Shown: positions 8,613 through 17,048, numbered from the stretch's first letter. The stretch is 48,328 nt of DNA from Streptomyces xiaopingdaonensis (GCF_000262345.1 NZ_AJTQ01000048.1:1-48328), one strand, 5' to 3'. Made by a program: numbers and translations. The notes: generated by a model from the sequence alone, not told the origin.

Positions 8613-8636
8613 CTGACCCCTTGGAATTGATCATCT
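8613..8636 (-). repeat. Right terminal inverted repeat of the IS982-derived element
   Basis: It is the perfect reverse complement of 7449-7472 and ends 58 bases or more after the stop of the passenger gene. Confidence 0.85.
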
Positions 8637-8641
8637 GGGGG

Positions 8642-8664
8642 GGTGCCGTGCTGGTCACGGCACC
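8642..8664. terminator. Hairpin just outside the right inverted repeat
   Basis: A 9-bp perfect stem, GGTGCCGTG (8642-8650) with CACGGCACC (8656-8664), has a 5-nt loop. It could stop transcripts leaving the DHFR-like gene. Confidence 0.45.
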
Positions 8665-8714
8665 TACCCACCGACCGCTGCCGGCACGATCACCAACTGC
8701 TCACCGTGGAGGGG

Positions 8715-8756
8715 CCGTTCGGCCGTACCGTGCGGAAAACCGGTACGGCCGAACGG
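8715..8756. terminator. Strong terminator hairpin for the FUSC-family gene
   Basis: A perfect 16-bp inverted repeat, CCGTTCGGCCGTACCG (8715-8730) with its complement at 8741-8756, has a 10-nt loop. It lies 46 bp beyond the end of the minus-strand gene at 8802. Confidence 0.75.
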
Positions 8757-8801
8757 CGTCGAGCCGGGGCGTGCGGCGGATCGGCGGCGCACGGCCCCGC
8801 G

Positions 8802-10259
8802 TCATGCCGCGGTGGTGTCCGCGGGCGTCCGCCCGTGCTTGCCGGCCCGATCGACCGTGTGCCGGAGGACGTTGCACGTGTGCTGCGCCTCGTCCATCAG
8901 GCGCACGCCCTCGGCGAGGAGGATGCCGTACGGGCGGGAGGGGTCGCCGAGGGCGAGGTCCGTGCTCTCGGCGCGGTCGACGAGGCGGCGGCGCTTCTCC
9001 TGCGCGGCGTCGGCCGCTCGGCACAACTCCCGCGACTGGTGGGGGAGTTGTTGTTCGTCGAGTCGGCTGAGCTGCTCGGCGATCGTGCCGAGAGCCGCCA
9101 GCAGCTCCGCGTAGTCGTGGAGGAAGGCGTCGCACTCCTGGCCGACCTCGCTCCCGGGCCACTGCTCCAACGTACGGGTGAGCGAGGCGACCTGGTGTGT
9201 CACCCGCTCCAGTGCGTCGAGCACCTGCCGGTACCCGGAGAACTCCGGATGGCGGTAACTCGGCAGCATGCGCAGGGGGTTGAGGTGCCGGGCCTCCACG
9301 GCGGTGCGCAGCGCGGAGCGTGCCTGGTCCACGAGCCCCTGCAACTGCGCGACTCGGGACCGCCAGTGACGGGTGCGCTCCTCGCTCAGGTCGTGCTCGT
9401 GCAGGGCGGGCCGAACGTCGTCCAGCAAGTGGCACAGTGCGTGGGCGAGGGCGCGGACGCCGTGTTCCACGCCTCTGTACCGCATCGGCGGCAGGAGCAC
9501 CACGTTCACCGCGACGCCGATCGTGCAGCCGATCGCCACGAGCAGGACGATCTCGCCGAGTTGGGCGAGCCGCTCGGTGCTCTCGCCGGCGGCGGCGTAC
9601 GTGGCGAAGGCGAAGAACGCCCCGGTCACGACCTGGCTCCCCTGCTCGGCCAGGCGCCGCCACCGGCCGATCGCCATCGTGATCAGCGCGACGAGCACGA
9701 AGGTGACGAGGTCGGGCCCGGTGAGGAGGGCGAGCACCGCCTGCACGGCGACACCGGAACAGACGGCGCCGACGTACCGCAGGGACTGCAACAACGACTG
9801 GTAGACGGTGACCTGGATGACCAGGACGGCCGAGAACGGTGCGAAGGCCGGGGACTCCCCGTCCAGCACGTCGTGCCCCACGAACCAGGAGAGGGTGGCG
9901 GCGAGGGAGCTCTTGCCGATCAACTCCAGCGTGTTCCGCTCGTGACCGGGGCTCCGGGCCCGGGCCCACCACTGCCTGAAGCGCGTGCCGCGGGCGGGCT
10001 TCGCGGGGGTTCGCCGGTCGCTGCTCAATTCCCTGGCTTTCGCTGCTCGTTCACGGAACGGTCGTCGGTGCGCAGCCCGACGCTCCTCGGACGCGCGGCG
10101 TACGGACGGGCCGTGCCCCGCGGCTCGGGACGTACCGGGCCCGGCGGGTGCCCCGCGGACGGCTGTCCATGCACCGCGCTTCGGCACGGCGTCCGCGAAC
10201 CGGGAAACCGGCCGCGCCGATGTTTGTATACCGGGCGGCACGGTGAGGCGGACGGGCAC
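8802..10259 (-). CDS. FUSC-family / aromatic acid exporter-like membrane protein
   Basis: The N-terminal half carries several hydrophobic helices (SSLAATLSWFVG, AFAPFSAVLVIQVTVYQS, GVAVQAVLALLTG, LVTFVLVALITMAIG, EIVLLVAIGCTIGVAVNVVLLPP). A long, helical, charged cytoplasmic half follows, the layout of FUSC/ArAE-type proteins linked to efflux of aromatic acids or other small molecules. The start is uncertain. The longest frame begins at a GTG (10257-10259), but its first ~75 residues look non-coding-like; TTG at 10028 gives 408 residues, closer to the family. It diverges from the sigma factor gene at 10361 and ends before the 8715-8756 hairpin. Substrate unknown. Confidence 0.8.
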   Translation of the reverse strand: MPVRLTVPPGIQTSARPVSRFADAVPKRGAWTAVRGAPAGPGTSRAAGHGPSVRRASEERRAAHRRPFRERAAKARELSSDRRTPAKPARGTRFRQWWARARSPGHERNTLELIGKSSLAATLSWFVGHDVLDGESPAFAPFSAVLVIQVTVYQSLLQSLRYVGAVCSGVAVQAVLALLTGPDLVTFVLVALITMAIGRWRRLAEQGSQVVTGAFFAFATYAAAGESTERLAQLGEIVLLVAIGCTIGVAVNVVLLPPMRYRGVEHGVRALAHALCHLLDDVRPALHEHDLSEERTRHWRSRVAQLQGLVDQARSALRTAVEARHLNPLRMLPSYRHPEFSGYRQVLDALERVTHQVASLTRTLEQWPGSEVGQECDAFLHDYAELLAALGTIAEQLSRLDEQQLPHQSRELCRAADAAQEKRRRLVDRAESTDLALGDPSRPYGILLAEGVRLMDEAQHTCNVLRHTVDRAGKHGRTPADTTAA

Positions 10260-10360
10260 GTGCTTAGACGGTCAGGCACGCCGCGGAAGCCCGCGTGGCG
10301 TCCTGGCGTGTCCTGACCGGAACTTCCGCACTCTCTCGACGAGAAGGACGGAGAAGAGTC

Positions 10361-11191
10361 GTGGCCAAGACAACCTTTCCCCAGCGTGCCCAGCGCTACC
10401 GGCACGACCACGCCGACGCCCCCGACACGTCAGAGGACCTGGCCCGCCTGCCCCACGTCCCCGAGGGGCCCGAGCACACGGAGCTGGCCGGCAGCGTCGT
10501 CGAGGAGTGGCTCCCGATGGCCCACCGACTCGCCGGCAAGTACCGCGGAAGGGGCGAGAGCATGGACGACCTCCACCAGGCGGCCGCCCTGGGCCTGGTC
10601 AAGGCCGTCGAGCGGTACGACCCCGAACGCGGCACCGCGTTCGCCACGTTCGCGGTGCCCACCATCGTGGGGGAGATACGCCGGCACTTCCGCGACTACA
10701 GCTGGCACCTGCACGTGCCGCGCAGGGTCCAGGAACTGCGCAACACGGTGCGTGTCGCGTTGCTGAGCATGGACACCGGAAGCGGGGAGTCCCCCTCGGT
10801 GCAGGAGATCGCCGACCGTACCCGGCTGGACGTCGAGGACGTCGTCGCGGGACTGAAGGCGATGGAAGGCTACCGCGCGCTCTCCTTGGACGTGCCGCTG
10901 GAGAGCGACGAGGGCGACGGCTTCGCGCTCGCCGACACCCTCGGCGAGCGCGAGCCCGCCTACGAGACGGTCGTGGCGAAGGAGGCCGTCAGGTCGAGCA
11001 TCGGGGCGCTGCCCGAACGGGAGCGGCGCGCCCTGTACTTGCGGTACTTCCACGACATGTCCCAGTCCCGCATAGCCGAGGACCTGGGGGTCTCGCAGAT
11101 GCACGTCTCCCGGCTGCTCTCCCGTAGCTGCGACCGGGTGCGCCGGGAGGTCGACGGCGAGCCGTGCGCGGCGGCGAGCCAGGCGGCCTGA
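10361..11191 (+). CDS. RNA polymerase sigma factor, SigB/SigF/SigG subfamily
   Basis: This 276-residue sigma-70 family group 3 factor directs RNA polymerase to stress or development promoters. Region 2 is clear (MAHRLAGKYRGRGESMDDLHQAAALGLVKAVERYDPERGTAFATFAVPTI, then GEIRRHFRDYSWHLHVPRRVQEL). Region 3 contains PSVQEIADRTRLDVEDVV, and region 4 ends in LPERERRALYLRYFHDMSQSRIAEDLGVSQMHVSRLLSRS with its helix-turn-helix. GTG 10361 is chosen for GGAG at the right distance; an ATG-less extension to 10295 exists. No anti-sigma gene is directly adjacent, though an RsbW-like ATPase lies at 12596. A 7-bp hairpin follows at 11194-11210. Confidence 0.92.
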   Translation: MAKTTFPQRAQRYRHDHADAPDTSEDLARLPHVPEGPEHTELAGSVVEEWLPMAHRLAGKYRGRGESMDDLHQAAALGLVKAVERYDPERGTAFATFAVPTIVGEIRRHFRDYSWHLHVPRRVQELRNTVRVALLSMDTGSGESPSVQEIADRTRLDVEDVVAGLKAMEGYRALSLDVPLESDEGDGFALADTLGEREPAYETVVAKEAVRSSIGALPERERRALYLRYFHDMSQSRIAEDLGVSQMHVSRLLSRSCDRVRREVDGEPCAAASQAA

Positions 11192-11193
11192 GC

Positions 11194-11210
11194 GCCCGGC
11201 GCTGCCGGGC
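11194..11210 (+). terminator. Short hairpin after the sigma factor gene
   Basis: GCCCGGC (11194-11200) and GCCGGGC (11204-11210) form a 7-bp stem with a 3-nt loop directly after the stop codon. Confidence 0.5.
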
Positions 11211-11389
11211 AGGCAGCACGAGCCGGCTACCGCGCTCCGGGGACCCGTCCCGTCCGTGCGAGTTCCCCGACGATCTCCCGGAACGGGACGTGCCCGTCCT
11301 GGGGCGCTGGACGCCGCCCGCGCGGAGCTGGTGCGGGGGACAGGGACCGGGCCGGTATCGCGCGGCCGCGACAGCAGCCCGGCCCTCTG

Positions 11390-11596
11390 TCACCCTTGCC
11401 GTGCGACGAAGGCGACGAACTCCGCCCAGACGTCGGGGGAGTGGTTGAGTACAGGCTCCGTTGCGGACTTCGAGTCACGCACATGGATCGCCTCACGGCA
11501 GGCTGCGATCTCGACGCACTGACCGCCTTCCCCGCTGCTGTGGCTGCTCTTGATCCATTCCAAGCGGTGTGCGTGTGCATTGCCTACTGCGTTCAT
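11390..11596 (-). CDS. DUF397 domain-containing small protein
   Basis: This 68-residue protein shows the DUF397 signature: LEWIKSSHSSGEGGQCVEIAA, then IHVRDSKSATEPVLNHSPDVWAEFVAFVARQG. These small proteins accompany WhiJ-like XRE regulators in Streptomyces and are thought to modulate them by direct interaction. Its ATG overlaps the stop of the upstream XRE gene (ATGA at 11593-11596), so the two are translationally coupled. Confidence 0.93.
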   Translation of the reverse strand: MNAVGNAHAHRLEWIKSSHSSGEGGQCVEIAACREAIHVRDSKSATEPVLNHSPDVWAEFVAFVARQG

Positions 11597-12447
11597 CTTT
11601 CTCCCAGCAGCTTTTCCGTGAAGTCCAGCGATTCGGTTGGGGTCAGCGCTTGCGCCCGCAGGAGGCCGTACTGCTCCTCAAGCTCTCGCACCGACTTCCG
11701 CTCCGTGTAGAGACGACTGTGCCGCTGCACCTCTACGTAGGCGATCCTGCGTCCTTCCTCCGTCTCGATCAAGGTGAAGGGACCGGCCAGGCTGGGGTGT
11801 TCGGTACGTTCGTTGGGCATGACCTGGATCTCCACGTTGCGGCGCTGGCCGAACAGAAGGATGTGTTCAAGCTGACCGCGCCACACGTCCCAGCCGCCCG
11901 TCGGTCGCCGCAGGACCGCCTCTTCGATCACGAAGCTGATCGTCGGCATGGGCACCCGATCGAAGATTGCTTGACGCTCCAGGCGAGCCGCTACGCGTTG
12001 GGCCACGGTGTCGGCATCCAGTAGCGGACGTCGGACCTGGAAGACAGCCTCTGCGTACTCGGGAGTTTGCAGCAGCCCGTTGATCAGCAATGTGTCGTAC
12101 ACATGCAGTTCGACAGCCTTGGCCTCCAGCTTTGCCGCGTCCCGGAAGAACGCCGGGTACTGAGCCCTCGCCACCTCCTCCTTCCCTGCCCTCAACGCCC
12201 CGCCCGCATCGAGCAGTTCGTCGGCCAGGTCGATGAATCGAGGCGGCGGGATCCGTTTGCCCTGTTCGAAGGCGGCGATGCTCGACGGCGAGTAGCCCAT
12301 CCGTGCGCCGAAGTCCGGCCGCTCCACCCCGGCCCTCTCGCGCAGCGCCTTGAGCTGCCGCCCGAAGACGACGAGGAAGCCGCCGCCGACCTCCGGCTCC
12401 GGGCCGTGCCGCGGTTCCCCGTCTCCGTACTGTTCCGGTTCGTCCAT
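11593..12447 (-). CDS. XRE-family regulator with DUF5753 (WhiJ-like)
   Basis: This 284-residue protein has an N-terminal Cro/CI-type helix-turn-helix (FGRQLKALRERAGVERPDFGARMGYSPSSIAAFEQGKRIPPPRFIDLADELLDA). The DUF5753 region follows (FRDAAKLEAKAVELHVYDTLLINGLLQTPEYAEAVF ... VMPNERTEHPSLAGPFTLIE). ATG 12447 is preferred over the longer frame because GGAGGTG sits at ideal spacing. With the overlapping DUF397 gene and the divergent ATPase at 12596 it forms the recurrent whiJ-type trio associated with control of development or antibiotic production in Streptomyces. Which process this copy controls cannot be read here. Confidence 0.92.
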   Translation of the reverse strand: MDEPEQYGDGEPRHGPEPEVGGGFLVVFGRQLKALRERAGVERPDFGARMGYSPSSIAAFEQGKRIPPPRFIDLADELLDAGGALRAGKEEVARAQYPAFFRDAAKLEAKAVELHVYDTLLINGLLQTPEYAEAVFQVRRPLLDADTVAQRVAARLERQAIFDRVPMPTISFVIEEAVLRRPTGGWDVWRGQLEHILLFGQRRNVEIQVMPNERTEHPSLAGPFTLIETEEGRRIAYVEVQRHSRLYTERKSVRELEEQYGLLRAQALTPTESLDFTEKLLGER

Positions 12448-12595
12448 CCGGTCACCTCCGCCCCTGTCCAACTCGCGCACGCCGCCGCCCGGTTACGGCC
12501 GCCCCGCATACAGCCACGGCCACCGCGCGTACAACCGCTGCCGGTCCGCCCGTCGCTCCTGGTCGACGCTACCTGTGCGCGGCCACCATCTCCCC

Positions 12596-13063
12596 GTGAA
12601 CGGAACAAACCGCCCTCCCGAATCCGCCGCGCAACACCCCGCCCATGCCGGGGAGTTCGTCATGCGCTTCACCTCCACCCCGCGCGGCGCACGGCTCGCC
12701 CGACGCCTCGTCTCCCACCGGCTCAACGCTTGGGGCCATCCCCATACCTCGCGCGTCAACGAGACGCTCACCGCGATCGCCGCCGAGCTGACCGCGAACG
12801 CCGTCCGCCACGGCCACGTGCCGGGCCGCTGCTTCCACCTCCGCCTCACCGAGGCGGCCGCCCCCGAGCGTGTCCTCCGCATCGAGGTCACCGATACCCG
12901 CTCCGAGGCACTGCCGCGACCGGTGCCCGCACCGGACGGCGAGCACGGCCGCGGCCTGCTCCTCGTCGCCGCTCTCGCCCGCGACTGGGGGACGGTCGCC
13001 CTCCCCGCGGGGCTGGGCAAGACGGTCTGGGCCGAAGTGAGTGCTGTTGTGCGCACGCACTGA
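12596..13063 (+). CDS. ATP-binding (HATPase_c) regulatory protein, RsbW/AbaA-like
   Basis: This 155-residue single-domain GHKL ATPase has MRFTSTPRGARLARRLVSHRL at its start, the N-box (TAIAAELTANAVRHG), the G1 box (RIEVTDTRSEALPRP) and the G2-like glycine turn (GEHGRGLLLVAALARDWG). Such stand-alone ATPases act as anti-sigma kinases or partners of whiJ-type regulators. GTG 12596 is chosen because homologues usually have residues before MRFTSTPRG, but ATG 12662 is possible and neither has a strong ribosome site. It diverges from the XRE/DUF397 pair and lies 1.4 kb from a SigB/F-type sigma gene. Confidence 0.85.
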   Translation: MNGTNRPPESAAQHPAHAGEFVMRFTSTPRGARLARRLVSHRLNAWGHPHTSRVNETLTAIAAELTANAVRHGHVPGRCFHLRLTEAAAPERVLRIEVTDTRSEALPRPVPAPDGEHGRGLLLVAALARDWGTVALPAGLGKTVWAEVSAVVRTH

Positions 13064-13161
13064 TACCGCGTCGGGACGCAGTGTTGCGCTCACGCGCGGC
13101 GCCTCGGCCCGCCAGGCCGGACAGAAGCAGCCGCCGCACCAAGCTCGTTCGCCCGGAGGTA

Positions 13162-13218
13162 TTGACACCTGAGGCCACGTGTCAAATAGTTCTCGCCTCT
13201 CAGCGCAACGACGTTGCG
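13162..13218 (+). promoter_or_regulatory. Promoter with two inverted repeats upstream of the IclR gene
   Basis: TTGACA (13162-13167) and AATAGT (13185-13190) are 17 bases apart. The -35 lies inside the inverted repeat TTGACAC-N10-GTGTCAA (13162-13185), which covers the space between the two boxes. A second palindrome, CGCAACG-A-CGTTGCG, lies at 13204-13218, near the expected start. Both are well placed for autoregulation by the IclR-type product. Confidence 0.6.
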
Positions 13219-13269
13219 TTGAGCGCACCATCCGGTGAACGCGTGCCGGGCACAGCGAGGAGCAGGGGC

Positions 13270-14037
13270 ATGGCCGAGACCGAAGCGCCGAAAGGCGTGC
13301 TGCAGAGCGTCGATCGGGCGCTGAGCGTTCTCCTCTCCTTCACCGAGGTACGGCCCGAGTGGGGCGTGAGCGAGCTGGCGAGGGAGCACGGCTGGGACAA
13401 GGCCGTCGTCCAGCGCCTGCTCACGACCCTCGCCGCCCGCGGCTTCCTGCTGTGCGACGAGACCACGCGCCGCTACCGGCTCGGCCCTTCGGTCTCCCGC
13501 CTGGCGCGCGTCGGCGAGCACAGCGGCGTCCTGCCCTCGCTCGTCCGCCCCGTCCTCGCGCGGCTGCTGCGGGAGACCGGCGAGAGCGTCGTGCTCAACG
13601 TCCCCAACGGCAGCGGCTACCGCTGCGCCGCCGCCGTCGACGGCGCGGGGCCCGTGCGCTACACCGCGATCGTCGGCGCGCTGATGCCGGGGCACGCAGG
13701 AGCCTCCGGTCACGCGATCTTCGCGCACTATCCGGAGGCCGAACTCGGGCAGCTCTTCGGCGCCAGCCCTCTCCAGCGCTTCAACGAGCAGACGATCACC
13801 GATTTCGACGCCCTCATGGAATGTTACGCACAGGTCCGCGAGGACGGCGTCAGCCTCAGCCACGGGGAGTACGACGAGGCGGTGACGGCCGTCGCCTCCC
13901 CGGTCTTCCAAGCGGGGACCGTCGCCGCCTCGTTGACCGTCATCGGCCCGGCGCACCGCGTCTCGCGCGCCGCCGGAGACCTCGGAGAACTGGTCAGGGA
14001 CGCGGCAGCCGAGGCCACCGCCGCCTTCGGAGACTGA
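13270..14037 (+). CDS. IclR-family transcriptional regulator
   Basis: This 255-residue protein has the IclR winged helix at residues ~12-75 (LQSVDRALSVLLSFTEVRPEWGVSELAREHGWDKAVVQRLLTTLAARGFL) and the C-terminal effector domain (LVRPVLARLLRETGESVVLNV ... GASGHAIFAHYPEAEL ... GVSLSHGEYDEAVTAVASPVF). ATG 13270 begins the conserved region; the frame is open far upstream, but that is composition only. It stands first in a co-directional run with an OPT transporter, a metalloenzyme and a peptidase, and has a promoter overlapped by inverted repeats at 13162-13218. It probably controls this peptide or nitrogen-compound cluster. Confidence 0.93.
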   Translation: MAETEAPKGVLQSVDRALSVLLSFTEVRPEWGVSELAREHGWDKAVVQRLLTTLAARGFLLCDETTRRYRLGPSVSRLARVGEHSGVLPSLVRPVLARLLRETGESVVLNVPNGSGYRCAAAVDGAGPVRYTAIVGALMPGHAGASGHAIFAHYPEAELGQLFGASPLQRFNEQTITDFDALMECYAQVREDGVSLSHGEYDEAVTAVASPVFQAGTVAASLTVIGPAHRVSRAAGDLGELVRDAAAEATAAFGD

Positions 14038-14136
14038 CCCGGACCGCCTTCCACACCGCACAGCACAGCCGCGCGACGAGCGACGCGTCGGCCGAACCGC
14101 CGTACTCCGGCCCGTCCTTGCCGAAAGGGGTGCCCC

Positions 14137-15798
14137 GTGTCACCTCACTCCCCGTCCGCCGCCGGCCCCGATCCCGCCGCTCCCCAGGAGACCCCGCCGG
14201 AATCGGGGGCGGAGGGCACCGCGCACCCGAAGGTGCGCGAGCCGATGCTGTTCGTCCTGCTCGCCGTCCTCTCGGTGGTGGGCGCGGTGATCGGCGTCGA
14301 CCTCGTCACCAAGCTCGGCATCTCGGCGAACACCTCCGTCGTCGGTGCGCTCGTCGCCATGCTCGTCGGGCGCATCCCGCTCGCCGGGCTGCGGCGGATG
14401 CGCTCGGTCCACCGGCAGAACCTCGCCCAGAGCGCCATCTCCGCCGCCACGTTCGCCGCCGCGAACGTGCTGCTGACCTCCATCGCGATCCCGTACGCCT
14501 TCGGCCGCAGCGACCTGGTCTGGCCGATGCTGGCCGGCGCGACCGTCGGGCTGCTCATCGACGTCTGGGTGCTCTACCGGTCCTTCGGCTCCCGCCTGCT
14601 GCCCGCCGACGCGGCCTGGCCCTCCGGCGTCGCGGCGGCCGAGACGATCAAAGCCGGCGACAAGGGCGGCAAGCGCGCCCTCGTCCTCGGCGCCGGCACC
14701 CTCGTGGGGGTGGGCGGCACCCTCTTCAGCCTTCCGCTCTCCGCGGCGGGCGTCGCCTTTCTCGGCAACGTGTGGGCGCTGCTGATGTTCGGCTTCGGCC
14801 TGGGCATCGCCGAGTACGTGCCCGGCCTTCTCGACGTCGACCTGACGGGCGAGTTCATACCGCACGGTGTCATGATCGGCGCGGGCGTCGTCGCCCTCGG
14901 GCAGGCCGTCCGCCTCCTGGCACGGCGACGGACCAGCACGCCGGCCCCGTCGGCGCCGGCCGACCCCACCACCGTGCCCACCGTCGACGAGACCACTCTG
15001 CGCCGGACGCTGATGCGCGGCTACGGCCTCTTCACCGCCGGTGCGGTCGTCATGGCGGTGCTCGGCGGGCTGCTGGGCGAGATGAGCCTGCCCGCCCTCG
15101 TCGGATGGGCGCTCTTCGCCGCGTTCGCTGCGATCGTCCACGAGTTGATCGTGGGCCTCGCCGCCATGCAGTCCGGCTGGTTCCCCGCCTTCGCGGTCAC
15201 CCTAATCTTCCTGATCGCGGGCCTGCTCATGGGCATCCCCTCGGTCCCGCTCGCCCTCCTCGTGGGGTACGTCTCCGCCACCGGGCCCGCCTTCGCCGAC
15301 ATGGGGTACGACCTCAAGGCCGGCTGGCTGCTGCGGAAGGACCACCGCCCGTGGGACGCGTACGAGCGCGCCGGACGGCGGGAGCAGCTCAAGGCTTCGC
15401 TCGTCGGCTTCGCCGTCGCGCTCGCCGTCGTCGCGCTGGTGTGGCAGGCGTACTTCGAGCAGGACATGCTCCCGCCGGTCGCCACGATCTACGCCGACAC
15501 CGTCAAGCACGGGCTCGACTCGCCGGGCGTCCTCACCAACCTGCTGCTCTGGGCGATCCCCGGAGCGCTGATCCAACTGCTGGGCGGGACCAAGCGGCAG
15601 ATGGGCGTCATGCTCGCCACCGGCCTGCTCGTCGCCACCCCGCACGCCTGCTGGCTCGTCATCGCCGCGCTGGCCGTCCGCGTCGTGTACCGCAGGTGGC
15701 GCGGTGCGCAGGCCGACGAGGAGCTCAACCTCGTCGGCGCCGGGCTCATCGCCGGCAGCTCGCTCGGCGACTCGGCGCAGATCGTCAAGGCCGGCTGA
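14137..15798 (+). CDS. OPT-family oligopeptide/metal-chelate transporter
   Basis: This 553-residue polytopic membrane protein has about a dozen hydrophobic segments. It also has OPT-type sequences (WPMLAGATVGLLIDVWVLYRSFG, AAWPSGVAAAETIKAGD, GALIQLLGGTKRQMGVMLATGLL). OPT proteins are proton-coupled importers of small peptides or peptide-like metal chelates. The GTG at 14137 has GAAAGGGG upstream. The genes that follow encode an aminopeptidase-fold enzyme and a proline-iminopeptidase-like hydrolase, so peptide import is the likely role. Confidence 0.88.
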   Translation: MSPHSPSAAGPDPAAPQETPPESGAEGTAHPKVREPMLFVLLAVLSVVGAVIGVDLVTKLGISANTSVVGALVAMLVGRIPLAGLRRMRSVHRQNLAQSAISAATFAAANVLLTSIAIPYAFGRSDLVWPMLAGATVGLLIDVWVLYRSFGSRLLPADAAWPSGVAAAETIKAGDKGGKRALVLGAGTLVGVGGTLFSLPLSAAGVAFLGNVWALLMFGFGLGIAEYVPGLLDVDLTGEFIPHGVMIGAGVVALGQAVRLLARRRTSTPAPSAPADPTTVPTVDETTLRRTLMRGYGLFTAGAVVMAVLGGLLGEMSLPALVGWALFAAFAAIVHELIVGLAAMQSGWFPAFAVTLIFLIAGLLMGIPSVPLALLVGYVSATGPAFADMGYDLKAGWLLRKDHRPWDAYERAGRREQLKASLVGFAVALAVVALVWQAYFEQDMLPPVATIYADTVKHGLDSPGVLTNLLLWAIPGALIQLLGGTKRQMGVMLATGLLVATPHACWLVIAALAVRVVYRRWRGAQADEELNLVGAGLIAGSSLGDSAQIVKAG

Positions 15799-15880
15799 GC
15801 CCGTGCCTCGCGCCCGCCCTCCACCGTCCCCGCTGCCGCCCCGCTGATCGCAGCACCACCGCACAAGGAGAGAACGCCCC

Positions 15881-16945
15881 ATGGAGATGTTCAGCCGCCT
15901 CGAACCGCGCCCCGAGTACCTGGGCTTCGAACTGGCGCTGGCCGCGCGGAAACTCGTCGAGGAGGTCATGCTCGTCAAGCCCGGTGAGCACGTCGTGCTC
16001 ACCGGCGACACGAGCAGCGACCGACGCGTCGTCGACGCCACGGCGCAGGCCGTAGCCGCTGCCGGCGCGCACCCGGTGGTCGTCTGGTCCGAGACCCTCC
16101 CCAGCTCCTCCATGGAGCCGCCCCGCCCGGTCGCCGGTGCCATCGCCGACGCGGACGTGTGGATCGAGTTCGCCGTCTCGTACCTGATGCACTCCGACGC
16201 CTTCCGCGCTGCCATGGCCAACGGCTGCCGCTACACCAACCTCACCGCCATGGACGTCCACATGCTGGTCGCCACCGTCGGACGCCCCGACTTCCAGGGC
16301 GTGATGAAGCTCGGCAAGGCCCTGGTGCGGCTCCTGGAGCAGGCCGACGAGGTGCGCATCACCTCCCCGAACGGCACCGACATCGTCGGCCGCAACGGCG
16401 ACCGGCCGATCAACCTCCGCGGCAAGCCGGCCGAGAAGCCGGGCGAGACCGTGATGCTCTCCGGACAGATCTCCTGGAACCCGCTGGAGGAGACCCAGGA
16501 CGGCGTGCTCGTCTTCGACGGCGCCCTGTGGCCGCCCGACCAGCTCGGCCTGCTGCGCTCGCCGGTCCGGCTCACCGTCGAGAAGGGCGTCGTCACGAAC
16601 ATCGAGGGCGGCCAGGACGCGGACGTCTTCCGCAACTGGATGGCGTCCTGGGACGACCCGAACATGTACCGCGTCGCCCACTGGTCGCTCGGGTTCAACC
16701 CCGGGGTGCCCGCGCCGACGGGGCGGATCGTCGAGGACGAGCGGGTCTTCGGGTGCGTCGAGCTCGGCATCGGCACCAAGGGCGCCTGGATCGGCGGCGA
16801 ACCGTGGGTGGCGGCGGCCCACACCGACGGCTCCGTCGTCGGCCCCTCGATCCACCTCGACGGCGAGTGCATCGAGCGGGACGGCGTCTACGTCCACCCC
16901 GAACTCGTCGAGATCTGCGCCGAACTGGGCGTCGAGGGCTACTGA
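15881..16945 (+). CDS. M29 aminopeptidase / NicX-like metalloenzyme
   Basis: This 354-residue protein belongs to the COG2309 fold shared by M29 (aminopeptidase T/AmpS) and the Fe(II) ring-cleaving dioxygenase NicX. Metal ligands are visible in the NicX pattern: His267 in [12 protein letters not shown], then His325 and Asp327 in SIHLDGE (NicX uses His265, His318, Asp320). Its length fits NicX-like proteins (about 350) better than classical M29 peptidases (about 410). The neighbouring OPT transporter and S33 peptidase argue for peptide metabolism, so a leucyl-aminopeptidase-like role is favoured, but the reaction is not settled by sequence. It starts at ATG 15881 after AAGGAGAG. Confidence 0.82.
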   Translation: MEMFSRLEPRPEYLGFELALAARKLVEEVMLVKPGEHVVLTGDTSSDRRVVDATAQAVAAAGAHPVVVWSETLPSSSMEPPRPVAGAIADADVWIEFAVSYLMHSDAFRAAMANGCRYTNLTAMDVHMLVATVGRPDFQGVMKLGKALVRLLEQADEVRITSPNGTDIVGRNGDRPINLRGKPAEKPGETVMLSGQISWNPLEETQDGVLVFDGALWPPDQLGLLRSPVRLTVEKGVVTNIEGGQDADVFRNWMASWDDPNMYRVAHWSLGFNPGVPAPTGRIVEDERVFGCVELGIGTKGAWIGGEPWVAAAHTDGSVVGPSIHLDGECIERDGVYVHPELVEICAELGVEGY

Positions 16946-17048
16946 GCCCGCCCGTCAGGGCGCCCCTGCCGTGCCGGGCGGGGGCGTCCCGCCCGGCGCC
17001 GGGGCGCGCGCCCCGGCGCACGTCCCGCACATCGCCACGGAGCATCGC

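Larger units (their letters stand above)
7449..8636. mobile_element. IS982-derived non-autonomous element carrying a DHFR-like passenger gene
   Basis: A perfect 24-bp inverted repeat bounds this 1188-bp segment: 7449-7472 (starts AGATGATCAATTCC) and 8613-8636 (ends GGAATTGATCATCT). Inside are a wrecked IS982-family transposase on the minus strand, whose stop codon lies within the left repeat, and an intact dihydrofolate-reductase-like gene on the plus strand. The arrangement looks like an IS in which most of the transposase was lost and a cargo gene gained. No clean target duplication was found; the flanks GGGGAGCT and GGGGGGGT agree at only 6 of 8 positions. Confidence 0.75.

Noticed and set aside
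7434..8644. Target-site duplication flanking the IS982-derived element
   Set aside because: The flanks GGGGAGCT and GGGGGGGT match at only 6 of 8 positions, and the right flank is a G-run, so the similarity may be chance.
10215..10260. SigB-type promoter in the gap before the sigma factor gene
   Set aside because: A GTTTGTATACC stretch is eye-catching, but no GGGTAY box at the 14-16 base spacing follows, so I could not support it.
12067..13269. In-frame extension upstream of the IclR gene
   Set aside because: It crosses the XRE and ATPase genes and a well-formed promoter, so it is not coding.
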